A DNA stretch of 48,746 bases from an uncultured Anaerolineae bacterium (lineage in GTDB: Bacteria > Chloroflexota > Anaerolineae > JACIWP01), in contig CALIBQ010000033.1 in the NCBI GenBank assembly GCA_938049385.1, positions 1 through 48,746 on the forward strand. Reading direction: 5' to 3'. The position numbers and the translations under genes are program-made. Within the stretch, counting starts at the first letter, position 1, and every line of letters starts with the position of its first letter. Shown in pieces: positions 33,762 to 41,838 of the stretch. The notes below the pieces were generated by a model. It had not been told where the DNA came from. It saw only the letters and a program-made list of their open reading frames with translations, and ran no database searches.

Positions 33762-34772
33762 CTATTGTTCTCCCAGCACCCTTCCGTCAGGGGTGATCGC
33801 CGTTACGCGCCGCACTCCTTCATATGCTACCAGCAGTACTTCCGTCTCCAGCGCTTCGCCGGCCGTCAGCGCCGGCGCGCGGCCGGCGGCATACGCTTCG
33901 GACAGCGCCGACGGCCAGCCCGTGGACGGTTCCACCACGATCGCCTCCAGCCCCCGCCAGCCGCCGTACGTCAGGAACAACCAGCAGGTGCGGAACAGTT
34001 CCTTGGAAAAGCGAATGCCCACCCCGACGCCGGCCTCGCCATCCGTCACGGCCACCCAGCCGTCCAGCAGTTGCTCGACATAATGCTGGTCGCAGACGCC
34101 GGCCGTGATCGGGAGAGCGCATGACACATCCACTGGCCGGCCGTCCTTCCCTCGGGCCAGCGGCCAGGTATACGTCAGGCACTCTGGATCGAACCGTTCC
34201 GTGTTCCAAGGGTCAATGACCATAGTATCCGCCGGCAGGTCAATGCGCACCCCTTCCCGCGTGCGCAGGGCCGCATGCAGGTTCCACATGAAATGGAACG
34301 GCAGGGGGCCGATATTGGTCAGCCGATAGCGGATGCGGAAGACACTTCCTCCCTCCGCCAGGGCGATCCATTTATCGAAGCGTGCCGGCGTCAGTGGGGA
34401 GTAACACCACATATGCACCGACACACGCGCCGGCCCCTCCTCCCGCACTTCCCATTCCCAGCGCTGGGTCCACAGCTCGCCGTGGTCATGCAGGGGCATA
34501 TCGCGCCACACTTCCTGGCGCACGTTGGGGAAGACATCGTCCCATCCGCCGGCCCAGGTATCGTCATACGGGGTGCCGGGTGGGTAGACGGCCGGCGGGA
34601 CGCGCGGGTTCTGCCAGAAGAGCTCCGCATCCCGCGGCTTATAGACCAGAGAATACATCTTGCCGCCGGCGTCCGGCAGTACCTCCAGCCGCACCGTTTC
34701 GTTCTCGATGAGCAGAGCGGGCAGTCCGAAATGCGACCAGCTTGTATCCACGCGTGCCGGCATCCCTTTCAC
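33762..34772 (-). CDS. Galactose-mutarotase-like protein (DUF5107/DUF4432-like)
   Basis: About 333-336 residues with the aldose-1-epimerase beta-sandwich look: LEVLPDAGGKMYSLVYKPRD near the start, AGGWDDVFPNV, then MWNLHAALRTREGVRIDLP (His candidate) and a final VVEPSTGWPSALSEAY. It probably binds or interconverts a carbohydrate anomer. Start is ambiguous: a GTG at 34772 overlaps the UroD-like stop (GTGA), while the ATG at 34763 has GAGGGG 8 bases upstream. Its presence, with a sugar-type importer and a TIM-barrel isomerase, is the best hint that the substrate has a sugar moiety. Exact family assignment is uncertain. Confidence 0.78.
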   Translation of the reverse strand: MKGMPARVDTSWSHFGLPALLIENETVRLEVLPDAGGKMYSLVYKPRDAELFWQNPRVPPAVYPPGTPYDDTWAGGWDDVFPNVRQEVWRDMPLHDHGELWTQRWEWEVREEGPARVSVHMWCYSPLTPARFDKWIALAEGGSVFRIRYRLTNIGPLPFHFMWNLHAALRTREGVRIDLPADTMVIDPWNTERFDPECLTYTWPLARGKDGRPVDVSCALPITAGVCDQHYVEQLLDGWVAVTDGEAGVGVGIRFSKELFRTCWLFLTYGGWRGLEAIVVEPSTGWPSALSEAYAAGRAPALTAGEALETEVLLVAYEGVRRVTAITPDGRVLGEQ

Positions 34773-35965
34773 CCCTCGCGCCAGTGGATCTGCGAGGCGT
34801 ATTCCTCGCCGATCTTGCGCATGGCCCAGTAAAACTCGGTCAGCGCCTCGTCGCTCCAGCTTTCCCCATCAATGATGCAGACCGGGACAGCGATGGTGCC
34901 GGGGAGCATTTTGTCCATCATCTCGCGGAAGCCGGCCAGCATTTCCTCCGCGCTCTCGCCGTTGTCGAACATGGCGAAGACCAGCCCCCGGCCGGCGAAC
35001 TCCTTTCCCAGGCGCTCAAAATCCCTGCGGGTATAGCGGAACGAGCAGTTCAGCCCGCGGATGGGGGGCGTATGCTCCAGGATTTCCCCGCCGGGCGGAT
35101 GCGGCCCGCAGTTATGGAGGAGGCCGCCGCCGTAGCGGGCGAAGAAGCGGCTGTTGTAGGGCCGGCCGAACTCCTTCCACATCGCCGGGCTGAGGTGCAC
35201 CATGACGTCGTCGCTGACGAAGCCCTTGTAGGGCAGGGGAGCCCAGGTCGGGTCAAAATCCGTGGTCGTCATGTTCTCCATGCCGCCGCAGGCGGCGATG
35301 ATGGCATCGTAGCAGGCGATCATGGTGCTGGTGATATGCTCCAGCAGGTGGTGCACCGCCGGCGGGTTATCGTACAATGCCGTGTAAAACACATGGCTGT
35401 CCACGATGTCCTTGCAGGTGTTCAGCGGCCCACCCAGGTCGATGCCCGAGAGGGGAATCCGCCCGCCTGTCACAGAGCGGAAGAGATGGATGCGGCGCAG
35501 GCACTCCGGCATTAGGCCGCGGGTGATGGGGTTCCAGCGCGGCAGGGCATACACCTGGTCAATCTGTGTGATGATCGGCGCCGTAACGCCCGGCATCTGA
35601 TTGGGGTCATCGCTCCAGAAGACCTCACAGCCGTAGACAGTAGCGATGGTCATATAGCCGACATCGGGGCGAAGCCAGGGGATGTAATCGTCGGGCAGGG
35701 CGCGCAGACAGCGCTCCACCGCCACCAGGTTGGCCTCGAGCTGATACTCACTGCTTTCCAGAAGCTGGCGCATCGTCAAGCCGCGGGGATTGCACGTCAG
35801 CCAGATAATGATGGGGATGTGATCCACCCGCCGGTAGTCCCACAGGCGCTCCCGTTCGGCCTTGCGGCGCGCGATCTCTCTGTCGTCCCACTGGAGCCGG
35901 CCCAACAGGTTGGCAAAGTCAGCGGCCGGCTCCGTGACTCCCCGTTCCACGAACTGTTCCCTCAT
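34769..35965 (-). CDS. Uroporphyrinogen-decarboxylase-fold protein, likely corrinoid:acceptor methyltransferase
   Basis: A 398-residue URO-D superfamily protein. It lacks neighbours for haem synthesis and instead sits between an MttB-family and mutarotase-like gene, next to a corrinoid protein. In methylotrophic systems URO-D-fold proteins (MtaA, MtbA, CmuA C-terminal) move methyl groups between corrinoid protein and a thiol or folate. A possible zinc-site piece is H284-x-C286 (LLHNCGPH), reminiscent of the HxC of MtaA/MtbA; the more distal Cys is not obvious. Its ATG overlaps the MttB-family stop (ATGA). Many Chloroflexota paralogues of this group are uncharacterised, so the acceptor is unknown. 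Confidence 0.82.
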   Translation of the reverse strand: MREQFVERGVTEPAADFANLLGRLQWDDREIARRKAERERLWDYRRVDHIPIIIWLTCNPRGLTMRQLLESSEYQLEANLVAVERCLRALPDDYIPWLRPDVGYMTIATVYGCEVFWSDDPNQMPGVTAPIITQIDQVYALPRWNPITRGLMPECLRRIHLFRSVTGGRIPLSGIDLGGPLNTCKDIVDSHVFYTALYDNPPAVHHLLEHITSTMIACYDAIIAACGGMENMTTTDFDPTWAPLPYKGFVSDDVMVHLSPAMWKEFGRPYNSRFFARYGGGLLHNCGPHPPGGEILEHTPPIRGLNCSFRYTRRDFERLGKEFAGRGLVFAMFDNGESAEEMLAGFREMMDKMLPGTIAVPVCIIDGESWSDEALTEFYWAMRKIGEEYASQIHWREG

Positions 35966-37455
35966 TTGCGGCTTTCCTCGCGCCGGCGGATGATCTCTTT
36001 GGCCTTGCGCACACCTTCCTGGCAGATGGCTTCAATTTCTGCCGCCTGTTCTGGGGTAACGGGCAGAGGCTCCTGCTCGGCCTGTGCCAGGATTTTGCGT
36101 GCCAGCTCATTGGCGTATTGGCGCATGCTCTTGGCGCCGGCGGCCTCCCATTTGTCCCACGGATCGCGGTTGGTCAGCGTGGGAATCCAGCGGTCCTGGC
36201 GGTAGAACTCGCGCGTCTCGCGCTTGGTGAGGAAGTGCTTGCCCAGCGGCCCGCCCTCCTTGCGCAGGAGGTCCACCGAAAGGGTAAAGTCATTGACCTC
36301 GAAGCCGCGCGCAATGCGGAAGCAGGCGCCGATAATCTCCTCGTCAATCAGGCACTGCTCATAAGAGGCCAGGAGCATTTGCTCCATCATGCCGTAGGCC
36401 AGGTGGATGAAGTTGGTGCCGCTGAGCATATTGGTCAGCACCTGCAGGGCGCGCTCATAGCCGGCCTGGGCGTCGGGGAGCTTGGCGTCAATGCCCGTAC
36501 CACCCTGGAAAGGTAGGCCAAAGTGATGGGCGAGCTGGGCGGTAGCGGCGTGGAGGAGGGTGGTCTCGGGGGCGCCGCCGGAATAGACGCCGGTGCGCAT
36601 GTCAATGATGCCGGACGCGATGGCGAAGATGCAGGGGGTGCCCGGATTGACGAGCTGGGCCAGCACCACGCCGGCCAGCACGTTGGCGGCTTGCTCCACC
36701 AGCGTGCCGGCGATGGGGGCCGGCGTCGTGGCCCCGCACAGCGCATCCACCTCGATGTACAGCGGGATATTCCAGCGCGCCGACTCCATGATGACCTCGG
36801 AGTTCTGCGGCTCATGCTTGAGGGGGCTGATCATGCAGACCACTTCGGTGAAGGTCGGCTTGCGCTTCACCTCCTCGGTGCTCCCTTGGAACACCGCCGC
36901 CATGCGTACCTGGTCGCGCACCGATTCGGCGGTCTGGGCCTGAGAGTAGAAATTGCGCCAGGTGTTGCTGTAGCAGGTGGCGAAGTTGACCAGCTCGTAG
37001 CCAACCTCATCCACATCGGAGGGGATGACGATCTGGTGCATGATGTCCAGGTTGGGCATGTGGTCCAACAGGCGCGTTATCAGCCGCAGGTCTTCCCGCA
37101 CCGCCAGCCGGTGGTTGCCGTCCAGGTCCAGCACGTAGGGGGCGCAGGAGCCGCTCATGGTGTAGACGCGCTCCAAATCCACCTTGACATCGTAGTCCTC
37201 GGTCTTGCCGTACAGTGTGAAGAAGCTGGGGGCGGTCTGCAGAGCCTTGCGGAGCAGTCCCTCGCTGATTTTGACCACGTGGTTGTCCCAATCCACGGTC
37301 GCGCCGTGGTGGTCGGCGAACAGCTCGAGCGCCGGCCGATAATCCATCTTCACGCCCATCTCGGAAAGGGTCTCGATGACCGCGAAATACAAGGCGTTCA
37401 GGTCGCTATCGTCCAAGAATTTCAGGCGCTGACAGCGCAATCCTCGCCGTGGCAT
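35962..37455 (-). CDS. MttB-superfamily corrinoid methyltransferase (non-pyrrolysine)
   Basis: A 497-residue protein of the trimethylamine methyltransferase (MttB) family, a TIM barrel that transfers a methyl group from its substrate to Co(I) corrinoid. The frame is continuous, with no amber codon, so it belongs to the non-pyrrolysine branch (MtgB, MtpB, MtcB, MtyB and others act on glycine betaine, proline betaine, carnitine, gamma-butyrobetaine). Seen: SGSCAPYVLDLDGNHRLAV, CGATTPAPIAGTLVEQAANV and the GGTGIDAKLPDAQAGYERAL segment. AGGAGGTCTTCC precedes the ATG. It overlaps the UroD-like gene and lies 17 bases after the corrinoid gene. Substrate unknown. Confidence 0.92.
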   Translation of the reverse strand: MPRRGLRCQRLKFLDDSDLNALYFAVIETLSEMGVKMDYRPALELFADHHGATVDWDNHVVKISEGLLRKALQTAPSFFTLYGKTEDYDVKVDLERVYTMSGSCAPYVLDLDGNHRLAVREDLRLITRLLDHMPNLDIMHQIVIPSDVDEVGYELVNFATCYSNTWRNFYSQAQTAESVRDQVRMAAVFQGSTEEVKRKPTFTEVVCMISPLKHEPQNSEVIMESARWNIPLYIEVDALCGATTPAPIAGTLVEQAANVLAGVVLAQLVNPGTPCIFAIASGIIDMRTGVYSGGAPETTLLHAATAQLAHHFGLPFQGGTGIDAKLPDAQAGYERALQVLTNMLSGTNFIHLAYGMMEQMLLASYEQCLIDEEIIGACFRIARGFEVNDFTLSVDLLRKEGGPLGKHFLTKRETREFYRQDRWIPTLTNRDPWDKWEAAGAKSMRQYANELARKILAQAEQEPLPVTPEQAAEIEAICQEGVRKAKEIIRRREESRK

Positions 37456-37472
37456 GGAAGACCTCCTGTGGT

Positions 37473-38141
37473 TTATGCTTTCTGCTGGCCGGCCTTTTGG
37501 GCCACCAGGTTTTTGGCGACCTTGACCGCGCCGGCCGCGTCATCGGCATAGCCATCCGCCCCGATTTTCTCGGCGAAGGCCTGCGTCACCGGCGCGCCTC
37601 CCACCATGATGATGAGCTGGTCGCGCAGGCCGGCCTCTTTGGCCGACTCAATGACCCTCTGCATATAGGGCATGGTGGTGGGGAGCAGTGCTGACATTCC
37701 CAAAATGGTCGCATGGACTTCCCGCACCTTATCTAGGAATTGGGAGGCGCTGACGTCCACCCCCAGGTCGTACACATCGAAGCCGTTGGCGCTGAGCATG
37801 GTGGCGACGATAGACTTGCCGATGTCGTGCAGGTCGCCGGCCACGGTACCGATAACCACTGTGCCCAGCACCTCGCGACGCGCGCCCTCGCCGCGCAGTG
37901 CCGGCTGGATGATTTTCAGCGCCGCCTGCATGGCTTCCGCGCCCATCATCAGCTCCGGCAGGAAGTAGTCGCCGATCTCGTACAAGCGCCCGACTTCCTG
38001 GATGGCCGGCACCATGCACTCGTCGATAATTTGCAGGGGCGGCATGCCTTGGTCCAGCAGTTGCCTGGCCAGTGCCTCTGCATCCTCTGCGTAGCCTTCG
38101 ATGATGGCCTTATACAGCTCCTCACACTTGCGGCTGTCCAT
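37473..38141 (-). CDS. Corrinoid (cobalamin-binding) methyl carrier protein
   Basis: A 222-residue MtbC/MttC/MtgC-type protein. An N-terminal four-helix domain (residues about 1-85) is followed by a B12-binding Rossmann domain with the canonical D103-x-H105-x2-G108 (GDLHDIGKSIV), in which His105 is the lower cobalt ligand, then LGMSALLPTTMPYMQRVIE and VGGAPVTQAFAEKIGADGYA. It shuttles the methyl group from the MttB-family protein to the UroD-like protein. GGAGGAGATGTC precedes the ATG. Position directly after the importer permeases ties methyl transfer to uptake. Confidence 0.95.
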   Translation of the reverse strand: MDSRKCEELYKAIIEGYAEDAEALARQLLDQGMPPLQIIDECMVPAIQEVGRLYEIGDYFLPELMMGAEAMQAALKIIQPALRGEGARREVLGTVVIGTVAGDLHDIGKSIVATMLSANGFDVYDLGVDVSASQFLDKVREVHATILGMSALLPTTMPYMQRVIESAKEAGLRDQLIIMVGGAPVTQAFAEKIGADGYADDAAGAVKVAKNLVAQKAGQQKA

Positions 38142-38176
38142 GACATCTCCTCCGAATGCGGATTACGAGAAAGCGA

Positions 38177-39058
38177 TCATTTGACCGCGCCGGCAGTCAG
38201 GCCGCGGATAAAGCTCTTCTGGCTGGCCAGGTAGAGCGCCACAATCGGCACCGTGGCCACCACCAGGCCGGCCATGGTCACGGGGATGTTCAGGTTGTAG
38301 CGGGACTTGAAGACGGTCAGGCCGACCATCAGGGTTTTCAGCGCATTGTCCTGCAGGAAGACCAGCGCGATGAGCAGTTCGTTCCACACCCACATGGCGT
38401 TGACGACAATCAGGGTGAAGAACGCCGGCCCGGACAGCGGGAGCATGATGCGCCAGAAGATGCCCAGGTTGGAACAGCCGTCCATATAGGCGGCATCCAC
38501 AATATCCTGCGGGACGGTCTTGAAGAAGTTGGTGAGCAGGTAGGTGCTGAAGGGCATCATTAGCCCCACGTAAATGAGGATGGCGCTGGCATAGGTATTC
38601 ACCAGCCTCAGCTCGACCATGAGCAGGAACAGCGGCACCAGCATCACCACCGGCGGGACGATCATGAGGGAGATATTGAGGTTGCCCAGGAGCCGCCGGC
38701 CGATGAAATCCATGCGCGCCAGGGCGTAGGCTGTCAGGCCGGCGCACAAGGACACCAGCAGGACAGAGATGACCGTCAGGATGGTGCTGTTCAGGAACCA
38801 CTGGCCGAAGGCTTTGCCGGCGAAGGCCGCCACATAGTTGTCAAAGGCGATACGCGCCGGCAGTCCCCAACGGTCGGCGATATATTCCTTCTGCGTCTTG
38901 AACGAGGTGACCAGCATGAAGTAGATGGGGAACAGCGCCACCAGCGCGCTGGCGATCATCACCAGCTCGCAGAAGGCCAGCCAGGCCCACCGCTTGACCT
39001 TCAGGCGAATGCTTTCGCCGGCTGTGACCCTTTCCCCTACCTGAGATTTCACCGCCAT
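38177..39058 (-). CDS. Sugar-type ABC importer permease (MalG/CUT1)
   Basis: A 293-residue permease with six membrane helices. The ATPase-docking EAA loop reads DAAYMDGCSNLGIFWRIMLP. The early LVTSFKTQKEYIADRWGLP segment is typical of MalG/LacG/AraQ proteins. It forms a heterodimer with the neighbouring MalF-type subunit, 2 bases upstream. No ATPase gene is in the operon; CUT1 systems of this type often share a MsmX/UgpC-like ATPase encoded elsewhere. The corrinoid gene follows after 35 bases. Confidence 0.94.
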   Translation of the reverse strand: MAVKSQVGERVTAGESIRLKVKRWAWLAFCELVMIASALVALFPIYFMLVTSFKTQKEYIADRWGLPARIAFDNYVAAFAGKAFGQWFLNSTILTVISVLLVSLCAGLTAYALARMDFIGRRLLGNLNISLMIVPPVVMLVPLFLLMVELRLVNTYASAILIYVGLMMPFSTYLLTNFFKTVPQDIVDAAYMDGCSNLGIFWRIMLPLSGPAFFTLIVVNAMWVWNELLIALVFLQDNALKTLMVGLTVFKSRYNLNIPVTMAGLVVATVPIVALYLASQKSFIRGLTAGAVK

Positions 39059-39060
39059 CG

Positions 39061-39927
39061 CTACGCGTACGCTCCTTCCTCACCCAGGATGCGGTTCTGC
39101 AGGAGGATGAAGACAATCGTGATAATGACCAGCAGTACGGAGGTGGCCGAGGCGATATGCATCATGCGGTAGCGGAAGCCCATCAGGTAGATGTACAGCT
39201 CCGTTACCATGGTGGCATTGCCCGGCCCGCCGTTGGTCATCACGTAGATATAGTTGAACACCCAGCTCAACATGGTGAAGACGCTGATCACGGTGAAGAA
39301 CTCGATCACCGATTTGAGCTGGGGGATGGTGATATACCACTGGAGCTGGAGCCAGTTGGCGCCGTCCAGACGTGCCGCCTCGAACAGCTCCTCCTGCACC
39401 GACATCAGGCGCGCCAGGAAGAGCACCACGCCGAAGCCCACCTCTTTCCAGATAATCACCACCATGACCACCCAAAGGGCGTACTCCGATTTCCCCAACC
39501 AGTCCTTGGCCAGCGCCCCCAATCCTATGCTCTGGAGGATGGTATTGACCACGCCGCGATACTGGAACATGTACCCGAAGATGACGCCCACCACGGTGAT
39601 GGAAAGCAGGTAGGGCAGGAAGAGTGTGGTGCGGTAGAACTGCCAGCCGCGGATTTGTTCGAAGAGCAGGATGGCCAGGAACAGCGCCAGGCCTACCATG
39701 ATGGGGACGCTGAGCAGCAGCTTGGCGTTATTGGCGATGGCCATGCGGAACACGTCGTCGGAAAACAGGTAGCGGAAGTTGCTCAGGCCCACGAAGACCA
39801 TTTCGCTGCCGCGCGGGGCCAGCAGGCTGTCGCGAAAGAGGCGCACCACCGGGTAGAAGAAAACCAGCAGGAGGATGAGGGTGCCGGGTGCGATAAAGAG
39901 ATACGGCTCATACCACTTGTATTTCAT
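39061..39927 (-). CDS. Sugar-type ABC importer permease (MalF/UgpA/CUT1)
   Basis: A 288-residue permease with six predicted helices. The EAA loop is EAARLDGANWLQLQWYITIP. The N-terminus YLFIAPGTLILLLVFFYPVV and the loop YIYVMTNGGPGNATMVTELY are standard for the MalF-like partner. It is preceded by a strong hairpin (39963-39996) after the binding-protein gene. Substrate specificity is set by the binding protein. The start at 39927 is the only ATG before the first helix. Confidence 0.94.
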   Translation of the reverse strand: MKYKWYEPYLFIAPGTLILLLVFFYPVVRLFRDSLLAPRGSEMVFVGLSNFRYLFSDDVFRMAIANNAKLLLSVPIMVGLALFLAILLFEQIRGWQFYRTTLFLPYLLSITVVGVIFGYMFQYRGVVNTILQSIGLGALAKDWLGKSEYALWVVMVVIIWKEVGFGVVLFLARLMSVQEELFEAARLDGANWLQLQWYITIPQLKSVIEFFTVISVFTMLSWVFNYIYVMTNGGPGNATMVTELYIYLMGFRYRMMHIASATSVLLVIITIVFILLQNRILGEEGAYA

Positions 39928-39962
39928 GCTGTCTCACCGTCTCCATCAGACTTGGGATAGCC

Positions 39963-39996
39963 GGCTGGCGGCCCGCCGGCGTAAGGGCCGCCAGCC
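39963..39996. other. Intercistronic hairpin after the CUT1 binding-protein gene
   Basis: GGCTGGCGGCCC (39963-39974) and GGGCCGCCAGCC (39985-39996) form a perfect 12-bp stem with a 10-base loop. It sits 10 bases past the binding-protein stop and 35 before the permease. No U-tract follows. The layout is the same as at the BMP importer (22068-22103). Confidence 0.72.
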
Positions 39997-40006
39997 GCAT
40001 CCTATC

Positions 40007-41407
40007 CTATTTGCCCAACCACTTCTTGAAATGCTCCACAGCGTCGGGGTTCTGACTGCGCCACTTTTGGATGACTTCCTCGGAGAGCTGGGCCGCCTGC
40101 TCGGCGTCAATCTCGCCGGCCAGCAGACGCTGGACCCCGACAAAGTTCGCCTGCTCGTCCAGCATGGAGGGGGCGAAGTTCTCCAGGTTTGGATTGGGCT
40201 TCTCCACGATCCACCCGAATATCTTGCGCATGATGGGTGAGGTGATCTGATTCGGGTCAAAGCGGTCGTCCGCCGGGAAGACGCCGGTGTGCTTGTACCA
40301 GGCGTTGAGGCGGTCGGGGGTGTGCATGAAGAGCAGGAAGTCCGCCGCCTCCTGCTTATGCGGCGACCAGGAGGTGATGCCCAAGCCCTGTGCGGTCACC
40401 ACGTAACCGCCGGCGAGCTTGCCCTTGCCCCAGACCGGTATCTTGGCGACGCCAAAGTTCTCCTCGCCGATGAGGTCCATCCAGCCCTTGTAGAACGTGT
40501 CGTTGCCAAAGATCATGGCCGCCTGGCCCTGCACCCACAGGTCCTGGCCCTGCTGGTAATCCAGCGAGGTGATGTCCGGGTTCCAGTAGCCCTTGTCGCG
40601 CAGTTCTTGGAGACGCTTCCACCAGTCGGCAAACTTAGGGTCGGTGAATTTGTACTCGCCGATGGAGGCGGCTTTCAGCTCATCGGCACTGTCCAGGGCC
40701 TGATGCTCGAGCAGTTGCCAGAGCCAGCCGCCGAACCAGCCGTCCTTGACCCCGCCGGCCAGCGGCGTGATGCCGGCGTCCTTCAGCTTCTGACATACTG
40801 TCAGGAACTCGTCCCAGGTGGTGAAGGGATTTTCGGTATCGATGCCGACTTTGGCAAGCAGTGCTTTGTTATAGGCGATGGAGTTGCCGGAGAGGTACCA
40901 AGCCATGCCCCACAGCTTGCCGTCATACATGCGCTCCTCGTTGGAGATGAGATGGTTGATCTCATCCTGCGGCCAGTAATCGGAGAGGGGGACGAGGGAG
41001 CCGGCCCAGGCATCCTCCAGCGTCCAGACGCCGCCCCAGAAGTACTGGATGTCGGGGCCCTGCTTGGCATCTGCGGCGGCCTTGAAGGCGGGGATCAAGC
41101 CGTCGGTGGTCTGGAGCACATGTTGAATCTTGATGTTGGGGTGGAGCTTTTCGTATTCGGCAATGGTCTCTTCCAGCCAGGTCTGGGCGCCGGGGGCTTC
41201 CTGTTCGCCCCACCACCAGATGGTCAGGGTAATCTGTTCCTCTTTGGCCGGCGCAGGGGTGGAGGTTGGTACGGGTGCGGCGGTGGCCGGCGCTTCTGTG
41301 GGCGGAGGTGCTTGCGTGGGTTGCGGAGCGCACGCCGGCAGTGATGCCAGAACCGCCAGCAGGGCGATCACTGCCCAAACTGCCAACGATTTGCGGAAAG
41401 ATTTCAT
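40007..41407 (-). CDS. Family 1 extracellular solute-binding lipoprotein (CUT1)
   Basis: A protein of about 466 residues with a lipoprotein signal peptide (lipobox LPAC, followed by APQPTQAPPPTEAPA, a Pro/Thr/Ala linker as in many Chloroflexota). The mature part opens with ITLTIWWWGEQEAPGAQTWL and has WYLSGNSIAYNKALLAKVGI, the usual MalE-like hinge pattern, and QDLWVQGQAAMIFGNDTF. It likely binds an oligosaccharide, glycoside or polyol outside the membrane. ATG at 41407 has AGGAGG 7 bases upstream; a GTG one codon earlier is the alternative. First gene of the ten-gene operon, with a leader of about 300 bases. Confidence 0.93.
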   Translation of the reverse strand: MKSFRKSLAVWAVIALLAVLASLPACAPQPTQAPPPTEAPATAAPVPTSTPAPAKEEQITLTIWWWGEQEAPGAQTWLEETIAEYEKLHPNIKIQHVLQTTDGLIPAFKAAADAKQGPDIQYFWGGVWTLEDAWAGSLVPLSDYWPQDEINHLISNEERMYDGKLWGMAWYLSGNSIAYNKALLAKVGIDTENPFTTWDEFLTVCQKLKDAGITPLAGGVKDGWFGGWLWQLLEHQALDSADELKAASIGEYKFTDPKFADWWKRLQELRDKGYWNPDITSLDYQQGQDLWVQGQAAMIFGNDTFYKGWMDLIGEENFGVAKIPVWGKGKLAGGYVVTAQGLGITSWSPHKQEAADFLLFMHTPDRLNAWYKHTGVFPADDRFDPNQITSPIMRKIFGWIVEKPNPNLENFAPSMLDEQANFVGVQRLLAGEIDAEQAAQLSEEVIQKWRSQNPDAVEHFKKWLGK

Positions 41408-41715
41408 CACCTGCCTCCTTCTTCCTTGCCTTTGCGGTCATGAGTAACCACCTTTCAGACGCACAACCTTGTTCTGCGTTCATCACCTCCTTTCCGCGCC
41501 GCAATATAAGCATGGCACATGTCTTGATCCTTGTATTGAATCAACGGTACATCATTTGGGAACAGGCCACCATGCACTGCAGTGTTGTCGGACTCGTTTC
41601 AGCGGCCAGATTGGATGACTGCCTATCCGCACGTGCTGTGATGAGGGGTCTGTATTTTATTTCACGAATCAAAAAAAAGAAACCCCATAAATTCGAAGCG
41701 TCTGGCTATACTACC

Positions 41716-41744
41716 AATATAGCACAAAAATTGGGCCATGTCAA
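41716..41744 (-). promoter_or_regulatory. Promoter of the importer/methyltransferase operon
   Basis: On the minus strand a perfect TTGACA (41744-41739) and TATATT (41721-41716) are 17 bases apart. The leader runs about 300 bases to the binding-protein ATG and includes an unrelated upstream frame opened by AAAGGAGGTGATG (see findings). Confidence 0.78.
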
Positions 41745-41775
41745 TAGGACTTTTTTGAATTTTGACAAAAAGTTA
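41745..41775. promoter_or_regulatory. Candidate ROK operator between the divergent promoters
   Basis: The 31 AT-rich bases between the two -35 boxes contain the inverted repeat CTTTTTTG (41750-41757) and CAAAAAG (41766-41772). A repressor here would block both promoters. ROK regulators are known to bind AT-rich inverted repeats; the assignment is inference. Confidence 0.35.
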
Positions 41776-41804
41776 TTGACTTTTCGAACGACTTCGTGTA
41801 TAAT
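41776..41804 (+). promoter_or_regulatory. Promoter of the ROK regulator gene
   Basis: TTGACT (41776-41781) and a perfect TATAAT (41799-41804) are 17 bases apart. Transcription would begin near 41811, shortly before the start codons. Confidence 0.8.
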
Positions 41805-41838
41805 GAGATAAGGCTTTATTGGATGAAGGATGGATGTC

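Noticed and set aside
32341-34083. Plus-strand frame of 580 codons antisense to the aminotransferase and mutarotase-like genes
   Set aside because: His/Asp-rich composition typical of a complement frame; both minus-strand genes have intact family motifs.
34769-35965. True uroporphyrinogen decarboxylase of haem synthesis
   Set aside because: No other haem genes nearby, sequence diverges from HemE motifs, and it overlaps a corrinoid methyltransferase gene.
35962-37455. Pyrrolysine-containing MttB
   Set aside because: The gene has a single continuous frame without an amber codon, and no pylS or pylT genes are in the window.
36523-37551. Plus-strand frame of 342 codons over the MttB-family gene
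   Set aside because: Shadow of a well-supported gene, rich in Gly/His/Asp/Val with no motif.
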